64,000 bases of DNA from JANMDS01 sp031430575 (GTDB lineage Bacteria; Pseudomonadota; Gammaproteobacteria; Burkholderiales; Casimicrobiaceae), in contig JANPBT010000041.1 in assembly GCA_031430575.1 (NCBI GenBank), positions 1 through 64,000 on the forward strand, given 5' to 3'. Below the pieces are notes generated by a model, which was not told the origin of the DNA, made no database searches, and was given only the letters and a program-made list of their open reading frames with translations. The number at the start of each line of letters is the position of its first letter. Position 1 is the stretch's first letter. Below, piece by piece: positions 17,372 through 26,512 of the stretch. The translations under genes were made by a program, and so were the position numbers.

Positions 17372-18505
17372 TTACTTTAGCTGATCGACGAGCAACAGCA
17401 AAATACGGTCAGAAAGCGATTTTGGTGTCGCCACGCCATTTTTATCGAGCACCACTGCATTGGTCTTGCCTGCAGTTTCTTTGAGCACAACACGATACTG
17501 CTCGGCCGGCGGCGGCTCGTCGCCTTTCCAAAATTTCATACGCTCTAAGATGCCGCCTTTATCGGCTGCGCCGCGCTCATCCGCGTAGCGCACGTAGTAA
17601 ATACCTTGGGTGCGGTCGCGATCAACGACGGTAAAGCCAACGCGATCAAGCGCGAGGCCGACGCGACGCCACGCCCGATCAAACGGATCGTCGATCTCTA
17701 ACGCTGCGGCGTTCATGCGTGCGCGCGAGGCTACAGAGGCTGAATTCTGCGCCGCAGGTACGGCTGCCACACCCGTCGCAGCACTGCTGGCCACTTGCTG
17801 CGCTTGCGCTGCGGGCACCCCGAGGCGCACCAGCATGCGATTGAGCATTTCTGCTTCGAGCCCTGGGTCTGCCGCCCTTGGGCCCCAAGCAAACGCGCCC
17901 GCGGCCGTGCCTTGCTGAATTGGGCCTACCGCGCGCTCTTCAAGCCCGCGATGGGAGACGTAAATCTCAGTGGTATCGGCTGCGCCGCGCTCAAGGCGAA
18001 TGCGATAGCGATCTCGGGTGCCGCTGGAATACAAATTATCGAGCACCTTGCCCAGCAAATTTCGAATCGGATCACTTTGAATTCGGGCGCGATTTTCAAC
18101 CCATTCCGTTTCGAGAATGCCAACATCGGCGCGATCAACGCCGAACGTAAATCCCGATTCTTGCCAAAACGCACGCACCGTTGGCCACACCGCCTCGACG
18201 CGCTGATTGACCACCAGCCAACGCTCATTTCCCAAGCGCTCTATGCGCACGTTATCAATCTTCGGGAGCACCGCATTTACGCCCGGTGCAGCCCCTGCGG
18301 CTGCGCCAATAGCGGTTGTTGCCTTATAGCGATCATCAAATCGCGGCTGCGTAAGATCAGGCGGCACATCAAGCTGGGGCCCTTTGCTTGCACTGCGGTA
18401 ATCAGCGGCATCTTTGTTGGCGAGCGGATTTAATGAGCAGCCTGAGAGCGCAAGAAAGCAAAGCGCTGCACGGGCGCAAACGGGAGCGCGAAATTTCATA
18501 TCCAT
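17372..18505 (-). CDS. bamC: Outer-membrane assembly lipoprotein BamC
   Basis: A 377-residue lipoprotein of the BAM complex, which inserts beta-barrel proteins in the outer membrane. The signal peptide ends at lipobox LSGC (Cys23), followed by the unstructured segment that binds BamD (DYRSASKGPQLDVPPDLTQP) and two helix-grip domains. An exact 14-mer at 17747-17760 is read VPAAQN inside the Ala-rich linker between the two domains (residues ~240-265). It sits behind dapA, as in most beta- and gammaproteobacteria. Confidence 0.93.
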   Translation of the reverse strand: MDMKFRAPVCARAALCFLALSGCSLNPLANKDAADYRSASKGPQLDVPPDLTQPRFDDRYKATTAIGAAAGAAPGVNAVLPKIDNVRIERLGNERWLVVNQRVEAVWPTVRAFWQESGFTFGVDRADVGILETEWVENRARIQSDPIRNLLGKVLDNLYSSGTRDRYRIRLERGAADTTEIYVSHRGLEERAVGPIQQGTAAGAFAWGPRAADPGLEAEMLNRMLVRLGVPAAQAQQVASSAATGVAAVPAAQNSASVASRARMNAAALEIDDPFDRAWRRVGLALDRVGFTVVDRDRTQGIYYVRYADERGAADKGGILERMKFWKGDEPPPAEQYRVVLKETAGKTNAVVLDKNGVATPKSLSDRILLLLVDQLK

Positions 18506-18507
18506 CC

Positions 18508-19383
18508 TTAAAGTGCGCCTGCTTCAGCGAGCGCTTTTCTGATTGTGTCGTAATGTTGAGTCGAAAGCGGAACGAGCGGGAGCCTAATTCCGCCTTTGAT
18601 GCGGCGCATTTCTTGCAGCGCCCATTTCACCGGCGCTGGATTGGCTTCTACAAATAATTTGAAATGCAAGCTCAACAGATGATTATTGGTTGCCCGCGCC
18701 GCTGCAATATCACCGCGCAACGCTGCTGCGCACATCTGTGCCATCTGTTTTGGGGCGACGTTTGCCGTGACCGAAATCACGCCATGACCTCCGAGCAACA
18801 TCAATGCTAACGCCGAATCATCGTTGCCGGAATAGACCGCAAACGATGGCGCAACGCGTTTGAGCAAATCAGCGAGCCGCGGCATATCACCCGTTGCATC
18901 CTTCAATCCAGTGATCCCAGCAACAGCAGACAAGCGCACGATCGTATCGTTCGATAAATCTGCCACCGTGCGTCCGGGCACGTTATACAAAATCACCGGC
19001 AGATCGCTCGATTCCGCGATTTTTTTAAAGTGCTGATAAAGCCCTTCTTGCGTTGGCTTATTGTAGTAAGGCACAACAGAGAGACCCGCATCAGCGCCGA
19101 CGCGCTTTGCATGCCGGTGCAGCTCAATGGCCTCCGCGGTGGAATTCCCCCCGGTCCCGGCAATCACGGCCAGCCGCTTATTAGCGTGCACTACCGTGGT
19201 TTCGATAAGCTTGAAGTGCTCATCGAAGGTGACGGTAGGCGATTCTCCCGTAGTACCGACGATAATGATCGCCGCTGTGCCACTGGCGACGTGCCAATCA
19301 ATTAAAGATCTCAGCGCATCGTAATCGATGCTGCCATCGTCAAGCATGGGGGTGACGATTGCCACCATAGAGCCGGTCAACAT
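18508..19383 (-). CDS. dapA: 4-hydroxy-tetrahydrodipicolinate synthase
   Basis: A 291-residue TIM-barrel lyase condensing pyruvate and aspartate semialdehyde, the first committed step of lysine and diaminopimelate synthesis. The catalytic Tyr lies in VILYNVPGRT, and the Schiff-base Lys in TGLKDATGD. The GTTGESPT substrate loop is intact. The chosen ATG (19383-19381) directly abuts a near-match 14-mer that covers the place of a Shine-Dalgarno sequence, leaving no good ribosome site. bamC follows after 2 bp. Confidence 0.97.
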   Translation of the reverse strand: MLTGSMVAIVTPMLDDGSIDYDALRSLIDWHVASGTAAIIIVGTTGESPTVTFDEHFKLIETTVVHANKRLAVIAGTGGNSTAEAIELHRHAKRVGADAGLSVVPYYNKPTQEGLYQHFKKIAESSDLPVILYNVPGRTVADLSNDTIVRLSAVAGITGLKDATGDMPRLADLLKRVAPSFAVYSGNDDSALALMLLGGHGVISVTANVAPKQMAQMCAAALRGDIAAARATNNHLLSLHFKLFVEANPAPVKWALQEMRRIKGGIRLPLVPLSTQHYDTIRKALAEAGAL

Positions 19384-19396
19384 ACCTGCGGCGCAA
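19383..19396 (+). repeat. Dispersed 14-mer, one-mismatch copy at dapA start
   Basis: TACCTGCGGCGCAA. On the dapA strand it fills the 13 bases immediately before the start codon and shares one base with it. Confidence 0.75.
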
Positions 19397-19438
19397 CTTT
19401 CAAAAATAGGGTTGGCAAGAGTTTACCGTGCGCCGCGC

Positions 19439-19999
19439 TTAAGCCCCAGCAGGGAGGTAGCTGCGTGGGCGCTCGGTATCGAAGCGCTTGATGCCTTCTA
19501 AAATTTCATTTTTTGCAGCGTCAGCGTCTGCCCAGCCAATCACTTTCACCCATTTCCCAGGCTCAAGATCTTTATAGTGGGCAAAAAAGTGAACGATTTG
19601 ATCGAGCGTGAGTTGCGGCAAATCGCGATGGCTCGAAACGTTGCGATAGATTGGCGTGATTTTGTCGATGGGTACAGCGAGCAGCTTTGCGTCATCGCCA
19701 GCGTCGTCTTCCATCTTCAAAATGCCAATCGCTCGGCAACGCACTACCACGCCGGTGAGCAGTGGCGTGGGCGACATCACCAACACATCGACTGGATCGC
19801 CATCACCCGCCAGGGTGTGCGGGATGTAGCCGTAGTTGCAGGGATAGCGCATCGCCGTAGACATAAACCGGTCTACAAACACCGCGCCAGAAGATTTATC
19901 GACCTCGTATTTAATTGGATCGCCGTGCATCGGAATTTCAACGACGACGTTGAAATCGTTCGGAATATCTTTACCGGCAGGAACGCGATCGAAACTCAT
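19439..19999 (-). CDS. ppa: Inorganic pyrophosphatase
   Basis: A 186-residue soluble family I pyrophosphatase that pulls biosynthetic reactions forward by hydrolysing PPi. Metal-binding Asp residues lie in DGDPVDVLVM and in DDAKLLAVP. The signature and length match the family. It is probably a single-gene transcript. Confidence 0.97.
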   Translation of the reverse strand: MSFDRVPAGKDIPNDFNVVVEIPMHGDPIKYEVDKSSGAVFVDRFMSTAMRYPCNYGYIPHTLAGDGDPVDVLVMSPTPLLTGVVVRCRAIGILKMEDDAGDDAKLLAVPIDKITPIYRNVSSHRDLPQLTLDQIVHFFAHYKDLEPGKWVKVIGWADADAAKNEILEGIKRFDTERPRSYLPAGA

Positions 20000-20079
20000 G
20001 AGGGGCCTAGGCGATTGAGAACAGGAATGCGCTGAGTTTAACGCCTTTGCTGCGGCGCAACAAAGGCGGACTCTTGAAA

Positions 20080-20151
20080 TACCCGCGGCGCAGATTTGAC
20101 CGCATTTCGACGTTTTTCGCCTAAAAATGCGCTCGATCTGCGCCGCAGGTA
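20080..20151. repeat. Inverted pair of 14-mers (one arm degenerate)
   Basis: Plus near copy TACCCGCGGCGCAG at 20080-20093 and exact minus copy 20138-20151, 44 nt apart, between ppa and the acyl-CoA dehydrogenase. The spacer itself is partly self-complementary (CGCATTT ... AAATGCG). Confidence 0.85.
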
Positions 20152-20166
20152 TTACGGGCTAACCGC

Positions 20167-21984
20167 TTAAAACGCCGATTCTGCAAGCGCCATGACCCCA
20201 GGCTGACCGGAGCAAATCGTGTCAGCAAAAGCTTCGGCTTGCGGGAAAAAAGTATCTGCGAAAAAGCGCATGGTAGCGATTTTGTTGGCGTTGAAATCAG
20301 CGTTGCCCTCGCCCGCTTTCGCACGCAATGCTGCGGCCTGCGCAGCGCGCGCGAGCTGCCAGCCTCCGCACACAATACCGTAGAGTTTTAAGATCGGCAC
20401 GCTGCCTGCAAACGCGCCATACGGATCAGCGGCGAAATTTGCAATCGTCCATTGCGTGGCCCGCTCCATCGCATCGACGGCTTTTACGAATCGCGCTTGC
20501 ACTGCGCGCAAATGGGCATCATCGCTCTGGCTCAACGTATTGGCGAACGCACGCATCTCGGCAATGACGGCAAAGGCGGTCACGCCGCCTTCGCGCGCCA
20601 TTTTGCGGCCGATCAAATCGTTAGCTTGAATCGCGGTCGTTCCCTCGTAAATTGTCGTAATGCGGGCGTCGCGATAATGCTGCGCCGCGCCGGTTTCTTC
20701 AACAAAGCCCATGCCACCGTGAATCTGCACGCCGTCGTAGGTAACGTTTTGCGCGCATTCCGTGCTCCAGCCTTTCACGATAGGAATCATCAAATCGCAA
20801 AACGCCGCCGCTTTCGATTTCACCGCAGCGTCGGGCGCGTATTCCGCCACATCAAACGCATGACCGACGACAAAGGCGAGCGCACGCATGGCTTCCGTTT
20901 GCGCGCGCATGCTCATGAGCATGCGCCGCACATCTGGGTGATGAATAATCGAGACTGAATTTTTGCCACCCTTGCCGCCGACATCGCGCGATTGCACGCG
21001 GTCTTTCGCGTAATGCACAGCCCGCTGGTACGCCCGCTCGGAAATGCCGATGCCCTCAATGCCCACGCTGTAGCGGGCCAGATTCATCATGATGAACATG
21101 TATTCCAAACCACGATTGGGCTCGCCCACCATGTAGCCAATCGCGCCCTCTTTTTCACCGAAGAGCAGCACAGCGGTGGGCGAAGCGTTGATGCCTAATT
21201 TATGCTCGATCGAAGCGCAATAGACATCATTGCGTGCACCCAATGATCCATCATCGCCCACTAAAAATTTTGGCACTACAAAAAGCGAAATGCCTTTAAC
21301 TCCCGGTGGCGCATCGGGCAGGCGCGCGAGCACGAGATGGATGATATTCTCCGTCATGTCGTGTTCGCCGTAGGTGATGTAAATCTTTTGGCCTTTGATG
21401 CGATGATGATGGCCGAGCGCGGCATCGTGCGCGGGCGTTGCGCTCGTGCGCACGAGCGCAAGATCAGATCCGCAATGTGGCTCAGTCAAATTCATCGTGC
21501 CGGTCCATTCGCCAGAGACCATGCGCAGCAAATATTTTTTCTTCAACGCATCGCTACCCGCGAGCATGATCGCCTCGGTCGCGCCTTGCGTGAGCAATGG
21601 GCAAAGTGCGAAGCTCATATTCGCAGCGTGCCACATTTCTTCGGTCGCGGTGGCCACGATGCGCGGTAAGCCCATCCCACCAAATTTTTCTGGCACCGGC
21701 AAGGAATTCCACCCTGCCTCGGCAAATTGTTTGTAGGCTTCTTTAAAGCCTTTTGGCGTGGTGACAGAATTGTCTGCCTGATTGTGCTTCGCCCCCTCGC
21801 GATCACCCGACCAATTGAGCGGCTCCAACACTTCTGAGGCGAAATCTCCCGCCTGATCGAGCACGGCAAAAATCGTATCTTTGTCTGCATCGCTATAACC
21901 CGGCAGCGCCGCGATTTCAGAAATCGGCGCGATGGTTTCCAGCAAAAATTGCATGTCAGCTAAGGGGGCGCGGTAGGTGCTCAT
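20167..21984 (-). CDS. Acyl-CoA dehydrogenase (long, C-terminally extended type)
   Basis: A 605-residue flavoprotein that introduces the alpha-beta double bond in acyl-CoA. The N-terminal helical and middle beta domains contain MNLTEPHCGSDL (FAD/substrate loop). The C-terminal helical domain carries the catalytic-Glu motif in IYEGTTAIQANDLIGRK, and an extra ~130-residue C-terminal domain is typical of the DmdC/FadE5-like group. Electrons would go to the ETF encoded 0.7 kb upstream. The acyl chain preference cannot be deduced. Confidence 0.93.
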   Translation of the reverse strand: MSTYRAPLADMQFLLETIAPISEIAALPGYSDADKDTIFAVLDQAGDFASEVLEPLNWSGDREGAKHNQADNSVTTPKGFKEAYKQFAEAGWNSLPVPEKFGGMGLPRIVATATEEMWHAANMSFALCPLLTQGATEAIMLAGSDALKKKYLLRMVSGEWTGTMNLTEPHCGSDLALVRTSATPAHDAALGHHHRIKGQKIYITYGEHDMTENIIHLVLARLPDAPPGVKGISLFVVPKFLVGDDGSLGARNDVYCASIEHKLGINASPTAVLLFGEKEGAIGYMVGEPNRGLEYMFIMMNLARYSVGIEGIGISERAYQRAVHYAKDRVQSRDVGGKGGKNSVSIIHHPDVRRMLMSMRAQTEAMRALAFVVGHAFDVAEYAPDAAVKSKAAAFCDLMIPIVKGWSTECAQNVTYDGVQIHGGMGFVEETGAAQHYRDARITTIYEGTTAIQANDLIGRKMAREGGVTAFAVIAEMRAFANTLSQSDDAHLRAVQARFVKAVDAMERATQWTIANFAADPYGAFAGSVPILKLYGIVCGGWQLARAAQAAALRAKAGEGNADFNANKIATMRFFADTFFPQAEAFADTICSGQPGVMALAESAF

Positions 21985-22125
21985 GGGTTAACTCTCAAAA
22001 TTAAACTTAAACGTTCGTTTGAATTATGCCTGAAACACCATTGTTCGGGAGAATTTTCGTGGTTTCCTGAAGGGCGAAAGAAGCCGACCCAACGAACTGC
22101 ACTTTTATAACGGTCAAAAGACTTA

Positions 22126-22197
22126 TACCTGCGGCGCAGTTTTCATGCTTTTGAACTCAAAAACCGCTTGAAAACACCACAATCTGCGCCGCAGGTA
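22126..22197. repeat. Inverted pair of 14-mers
   Basis: Exact plus copy 22126-22139 and exact minus copy 22184-22197, 44 nt apart, the same spacing as the pair at 20080. It lies downstream of the VOC gene and upstream of the acyl-CoA dehydrogenase, both on the minus strand. Confidence 0.9.
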
Positions 22198-22209
22198 TTC
22201 AGGTAAAGA

Positions 22210-22617
22210 CTACTGCGTCGGCGTCTCAAACGCGATCAAATTATTGTCGGGATCGGCAACAACAAACCAGCGCGTGCCCCAGTGCGTAGCCTCTGGCGGA
22301 ATGACCACTTTGGTCGTCGCCGCGAGTTGCACAAAGCGCGCTTCTAAATCATCGACGCGTAAGTGCAGCGTCGGGCGCACGCCATTGATGTTGGCCGACC
22401 ACGCGCTATCTTCGGCATGGTCGCCTGCTTTGTGTGGCTGCGCGATCACGATTTTGACGCCTCCGCCGGAGAGCATAGCGCCGCGCGCTGAGGCTGCATT
22501 AGGGCTGGCGTTATCCCATTGATATAGCACGCCCCAGCCCAATTGGTCGCGATAAAACGCAAGCGACGCTTCGAAATCGCTGGGCGCGACGAACAAATGA
22601 TCAAAAGTATCGTTCAT
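22210..22617 (-). CDS. VOC family protein (glyoxalase/bleomycin-resistance fold)
   Basis: A 135-residue protein with the paired beta-alpha-beta-beta-beta pattern of the vicinal-oxygen-chelate superfamily: FDHLFVAPSDFEASLAFYRD at the start, then THWGTRWFVVADPDNNLIAF at the end, the last with the conserved D-P-x-x-N. Metal ligands and substrate are uncertain. It follows etfA by 18 bp in the same direction and may be co-transcribed. Confidence 0.85.
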   Translation of the reverse strand: MNDTFDHLFVAPSDFEASLAFYRDQLGWGVLYQWDNASPNAASARGAMLSGGGVKIVIAQPHKAGDHAEDSAWSANINGVRPTLHLRVDDLEARFVQLAATTKVVIPPEATHWGTRWFVVADPDNNLIAFETPTQ

Positions 22618-22635
22618 CGCGCGATGCGCTTGCGA

Positions 22636-23574
22636 TTAGCCAAGCTCAGCCACCAACTCAGGCACGAGCGCAAATAAATCGCCCACCAAGCCGTAATCGG
22701 CGACGCTAAAAATAGGCGCATCAGGGTCTTTATTGATGGCGACGATGACTTTGCTATCTTTCATGCCAGCCAAATGCTGAATCGCGCCTGAGATGCCGAC
22801 CGCGATGTAGAGTTGCGGCGCGACGATCTTGCCGGTTTGGCCCACTTGATAATCATTGGGCACGTAGCCAGCATCGACAGCGGCGCGGCTTGCGCCCATC
22901 GCGGCGTTTAATTTGTTGGCTAAAGGCTCCAGCACTTCGCGATATTTCTCGCCCGAGCCTAAGCCGCGCCCGCCAGAGACGATGACTTTCGCCGCCGTTA
23001 ATTCAGGTCGCTCTAGCTTAACTTGATCGCGCGAAATTACGCTTGTTAAGCCTGAATTCTGCGCCGCAGGTATTTGCGTAATCGTTGCGCTACCGCCGGT
23101 TGCGCTCGCAGCGTCAAAGCCGGTTGTGCGCACGGTAATCACTTTTTTTGCGTCGGTCGCTTGCACAGTGGCGAAAGCATTGCCAGCGTAAATCGGGCGC
23201 ACAAAAGTATCGGGGCTTACGACTTTGATAATGTCTGAGACTTGCGCGCAATCGAGCATCGCGGCAAGTCGCGGCGCGATGTTTTTGCCGTTGGCAGTGG
23301 CTGCGGCGAGAATGTGGGAGTAGTCTGCAGCAATTTGCATGACCTGCGGCGCGATATTTTCGGCGGCTTGATCGGCCAAATGTTGCGCATCAGCGTGCAA
23401 CACTTTTGAAACGCCTGCGATCTGGGCAGCCGCTTGCGCAGCAGCCCCGGCGTTGTGCCCGGCGACGAGCACATGCACTTCGCCAGAGGCCAACACAATC
23501 GCGGCTGTCACGGCATTTAAGGTCGAGGCTTTGATCGACGCATGATCGTGATCGGCAATGATAAGAATGCTCAT
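22636..23574 (-). CDS. etfA: Electron transfer flavoprotein alpha subunit
   Basis: A 312-residue FAD-binding subunit of ETF, which passes electrons from acyl-CoA dehydrogenases to the quinone pool. The C-terminal FAD domain contains VSGGRGLGSGEKY and GQTGKIVAPQLYIAVGISGA. An exact 14-mer at 23059-23072 is read IPAAQNSG in the linker between the N-terminal and FAD domains. The start ATG immediately follows the etfB stop codon, so the two are translationally coupled. Confidence 0.97.
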   Translation of the reverse strand: MSILIIADHDHASIKASTLNAVTAAIVLASGEVHVLVAGHNAGAAAQAAAQIAGVSKVLHADAQHLADQAAENIAPQVMQIAADYSHILAAATANGKNIAPRLAAMLDCAQVSDIIKVVSPDTFVRPIYAGNAFATVQATDAKKVITVRTTGFDAASATGGSATITQIPAAQNSGLTSVISRDQVKLERPELTAAKVIVSGGRGLGSGEKYREVLEPLANKLNAAMGASRAAVDAGYVPNDYQVGQTGKIVAPQLYIAVGISGAIQHLAGMKDSKVIVAINKDPDAPIFSVADYGLVGDLFALVPELVAELG

Positions 23575-24324
23575 TTAGATGACCTTCGCTTCATTTTTAA
23601 GTTTTGCAACGAGCTCTTTTACGTCCGCCACCTTCACACCACCTTGGCGCTTCGGTGGCTCTTCGACTTTCAGCGTTTTCAAGCGCGGGGTCGCGTCAAC
23701 GCCGAGCTCATCGGGCTTAAACGTATCGAGCGGCTTTTTCTTGGCCTTCATGATGTTAGGCAAGGTTGCGTAGCGCGGCTCATTCAGGCGCAGATCGGTG
23801 GTGATGACTGCAGGCATTTTCACCGCGACCGTTTCTAAACCACCATCAACTTCGCGGGTCACGTGCACCATTTCGCCTGAAATTTCGACTTTACTGGCGA
23901 AGGTTGCTTGCGGCCAACCGAGCAGCGCTGCGAGCATTTGCCCCGTTTGATTCGCGTCATCATCAATGGCTTGCTTGCCCAAAATCACCAAGCCTGGCGC
24001 TTCTTTTTTGACGATTGCGGCGATGAGTTTGGCCACGGCCAAAGGTTGCAGCTCAACATCCGTTTCCACCAAAATCGCCCGATCTGCACCAATGGCCAGC
24101 GCGCTGCGCAGCGTTTCTTGGCATTGGGTCACGCCACACGAAATCGCAATCACCTCAGTCGCAGCGCCCTTCTCGCGCAAGCGGATCGCTTCTTCCACTG
24201 CGATTTCGCAAAATGGATTCATCGACATTTTCACGTTGGCAAGATCAACACCTGAGCCATCGGGCTTGACGCGCACTTTTACGTTGTAATCGACAACACG
24301 CTTAACGGGGACGAGCACTTTCAT
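23575..24324 (-). CDS. etfB: Electron transfer flavoprotein beta subunit
   Basis: A 249-residue AMP-binding subunit starting MKVLVPVKRVVDYNVKVRV. I chose the ATG at 24324 because the family begins there; an upstream in-frame ATG (24384) would add 20 non-conserved residues. The adenine-binding region is LGKQAIDDDANQTGQML. It partners EtfA, and its position near an acyl-CoA dehydrogenase suggests a beta-oxidation role. Confidence 0.96.
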   Translation of the reverse strand: MKVLVPVKRVVDYNVKVRVKPDGSGVDLANVKMSMNPFCEIAVEEAIRLREKGAATEVIAISCGVTQCQETLRSALAIGADRAILVETDVELQPLAVAKLIAAIVKKEAPGLVILGKQAIDDDANQTGQMLAALLGWPQATFASKVEISGEMVHVTREVDGGLETVAVKMPAVITTDLRLNEPRYATLPNIMKAKKKPLDTFKPDELGVDATPRLKTLKVEEPPKRQGGVKVADVKELVAKLKNEAKVI

Positions 24325-24484
24325 GGAGGGGGATGCCTTATTTGGGAAGGGAGATACCAAGAACTGGAGTTTAGCGAAGTTCAATAGCGATTTTCCCGAT
24401 TTCGCGGGAAGCGCGTGTGCGTTTGAAGCGCTTGCTCTATTTCGTGGCGAATCACCTTGGCGAACTGTGGCACACTTTGGCGCA

Positions 24485-24498
24485 TACCTGCGGCGCAG
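24485..24498 (+). repeat. Dispersed 14-mer, solitary copy
   Basis: Exact copy in the divergent gap between etfB and the Nudix gene, 47 bp before the proposed TTG start. In an alternative upstream frame of the Nudix gene it would be read TCGAD, which argues that the upstream part is not coding. Confidence 0.85.
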
Positions 24499-24545
24499 AT
24501 TTAACCCTTTTTCGCCTTATTTTTTCTAACTTTTCGTATTTCGCT

Positions 24546-25196
24546 TTGACTTCCTTACCTCTCACCCCGCCCTGGACGCGCAGCACGCTCCAGCAACGCC
24601 TCGCCGTGCCAATTCAGCAAAGCGACCCCATTACCGGAGACGGCACCCATCTTGAGCGGCTCGAAGCCCATCGCCTGCAAGGGCGCTCCGTGCGCGCCGC
24701 CGCGGTCTTGGTTTTGCTGATCGAAGAGCGCGACGGCTTACACGTCGTGCTCACGCAGCGCACGGATCATTTGAGCGATCACGCCGGGCAAATCAGCTTT
24801 CCAGGCGGGCGCAAAGACGATGGCGATGTCGATTTGATCGCCACTGCGCTGCGAGAAGCCCAAGAAGAGATCGGCGCGAATGCAAGCGAAATCGAAATCA
24901 TTGGTGAATTACCGCGCTACGTCACCATCACCGCCTACGAAATATCGCCAATCGTCGCCATTTCTGCGCCGCAGGTATTTACCGCCGATCCATTTGAAGT
25001 CGCTGCCGTTTTCAGCGTGCCTCTGTCCCATTTTTTAAACGAAAAAAACTGGAAGCGCGATAGTTTTTTTCGCGATGGGCTTCATCGCGAATTTTGGGCT
25101 GTGCCTTATGTTGACGATTCCGGCGAGCGCAATATTTGGGGCGCGACAGCCGGGATGTTGCGGGTGCTTGCCTTGCATTTGCGTGGCGACTTGTAA
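24546..25196 (+). CDS. Nudix hydrolase, CoA pyrophosphatase type
   Basis: About 216 residues. The Nudix box region is FPGGRKDDGDVDLIATALRE followed by AQEEIG, and the upstream sequence RTDHLSDHAGQISFPGG is typical of CoA pyrophosphatases (YeaB/NudL), which cleave CoA to 4'-phosphopantetheine and 3',5'-ADP. I prefer the TTG at 24546. The frame is open back to an ATG at 24417, but that extension crosses a dispersed 14-mer and is not family-like. A second, in-frame 14-mer at 24964-24977 is read ISAPQVFT. Confidence 0.85.
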   Translation: MTSLPLTPPWTRSTLQQRLAVPIQQSDPITGDGTHLERLEAHRLQGRSVRAAAVLVLLIEERDGLHVVLTQRTDHLSDHAGQISFPGGRKDDGDVDLIATALREAQEEIGANASEIEIIGELPRYVTITAYEISPIVAISAPQVFTADPFEVAAVFSVPLSHFLNEKNWKRDSFFRDGLHREFWAVPYVDDSGERNIWGATAGMLRVLALHLRGDL

Positions 25197-25323
25197 AAAT
25201 CAGCTTTGCCTGCTGAAATATGTTGTAACACTCGCGCGTCAACAACAATTCGCTTGCTGCCGTTTGGTCACTAAGCATGACTAAATCTTTTGCTCATGCC
25301 CGTTACTTCAACCGGAGATCGCA

Positions 25324-25641
25324 ATGAAATCTAAATTATTCGCAGCCGCAGTGCTTGCAGGCCTCATTAGCGCATCGGCCATTGCCCAAACGCAAACGCC
25401 GCAGATTAATCAAACGCAAGCCCAGCAAGCCGCGCGCATTAAGCAAGGCGTCGCCAGCGGCCAACTCACGGCGCGCGAAGAGGCCAGAGTTCGCGCGCAA
25501 CAGCGCAACGTGAAAGCGATTAAGAAAACAGCGAAAGCCGACGGCAGCGTCACCAACGCCGAGCGCGCTCAAATCAAGAAAGCGCAGCGCAAAAGCAGCG
25601 CGACGATTTATCGTCAGAAGCATGATGGGCAAAAGCGCTAA
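25324..25641 (+). CDS. Small basic exported protein, unknown function
   Basis: A 105-residue protein with a clear signal peptide (MKSKLFAAAVLAGLISASAIA, cleavage near AIAQ) and a mature part rich in Gln, Ala, Lys and Arg (VASGQLTAREEARVRAQQRN). The mature part is predicted entirely helical and strongly basic. Similar small periplasmic proteins occur in Burkholderiales, but I know no function. A ribosome site CCGGAG precedes the ATG. Confidence 0.75.
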   Translation: MKSKLFAAAVLAGLISASAIAQTQTPQINQTQAQQAARIKQGVASGQLTAREEARVRAQQRNVKAIKKTAKADGSVTNAERAQIKKAQRKSSATIYRQKHDGQKR

Positions 25642-25720
25642 GCCGATTTCACGCAGCGAAAAGCTGCCCTAAAGAGAAATTTACGGCGCATCTAAACGCA
25701 CCGTAAGCGCATTTTCGGCT

Positions 25721-26512
25721 CTACTTCCACTTTGGCATCGGCGCTTTCGTGATGAAAGCATCGATTCCGTTTTGGGCATCGTCGTCTTGCATATTGCAGG
25801 CCATCGTCTCGGCCGCGAGCGCGTAGGCTTCCGGCAGCGCAGCTTCAATTTGCTTATAAAAAAGCGCTTTTCCTACGCGAATCGCAGCAGGGCTTTTTTG
25901 GGCAATTTTCTGCGCAAAATCACTGGTAAATGCCGATAACTGCGCCGCAGGTACAACGTGATTAATCAAGCCATATTCCAAGGCTTGCGCCGCTGAAATG
26001 AAATCGCCGGTAAGCAGCAATTCCATCGCCCGCTTGCGCGAAAGATTGCGGCTCACGCCCACTGCAGGCGTCGAGCAAAAAAGCCCGAGGTTCACGCCCG
26101 AAGTTGCAAAGCGCGCTTCCTCGCTCGCCACCGCTAAATCACACATGCTCACTAACTGACAGCCCGCCGCCGTCGCGATGCCCTGCACGCGCGCGATCGT
26201 CGGCTGCGGCAATTTGGTGAGCGACATCATCACTTCACTGCAAAGCGAAAATAGCGTCTCCTGCCACGCCTGCGATGGGTTCGCCCGCATCTCTTTCAAA
26301 TCATGCCCCGCGCAAAAAGCCTTACCCTCGGCGGCGATAATGAGCACCCGCGCATCCGAGCGGCTCACTTCGTCAATCGCAGCTTGCATTGCTTTCAGCA
26401 TCGCAAACGAGAGCGGATTGAACTGCGCCGGGCGGTTGAGCGTGAGGGTTGCGATGTGGGCTTCGCGGGTGAGAATTACCTGCGGCGCAGATTTGGAATC
26501 GAGTAAGTTCAT
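25721..26512 (-). CDS. Enoyl-CoA hydratase/isomerase family protein
   Basis: A 263-residue crotonase-fold protein. The oxyanion-hole segments are FCAGHDLKEM (~residues 67-76) and IATAAGCQLVSMCDLAVAS (~113-131). Catalytic Glu positions cannot be assigned with confidence, so hydratase versus isomerase is open. Two exact 14-mers lie in frame, at 26477-26490 (SAPQV, residues ~8-12) and 25940-25953 (VPAAQ). The gene overlaps the vapC end by 4 bp. Confidence 0.9.
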   Translation of the reverse strand: MNLLDSKSAPQVILTREAHIATLTLNRPAQFNPLSFAMLKAMQAAIDEVSRSDARVLIIAAEGKAFCAGHDLKEMRANPSQAWQETLFSLCSEVMMSLTKLPQPTIARVQGIATAAGCQLVSMCDLAVASEEARFATSGVNLGLFCSTPAVGVSRNLSRKRAMELLLTGDFISAAQALEYGLINHVVPAAQLSAFTSDFAQKIAQKSPAAIRVGKALFYKQIEAALPEAYALAAETMACNMQDDDAQNGIDAFITKAPMPKWK

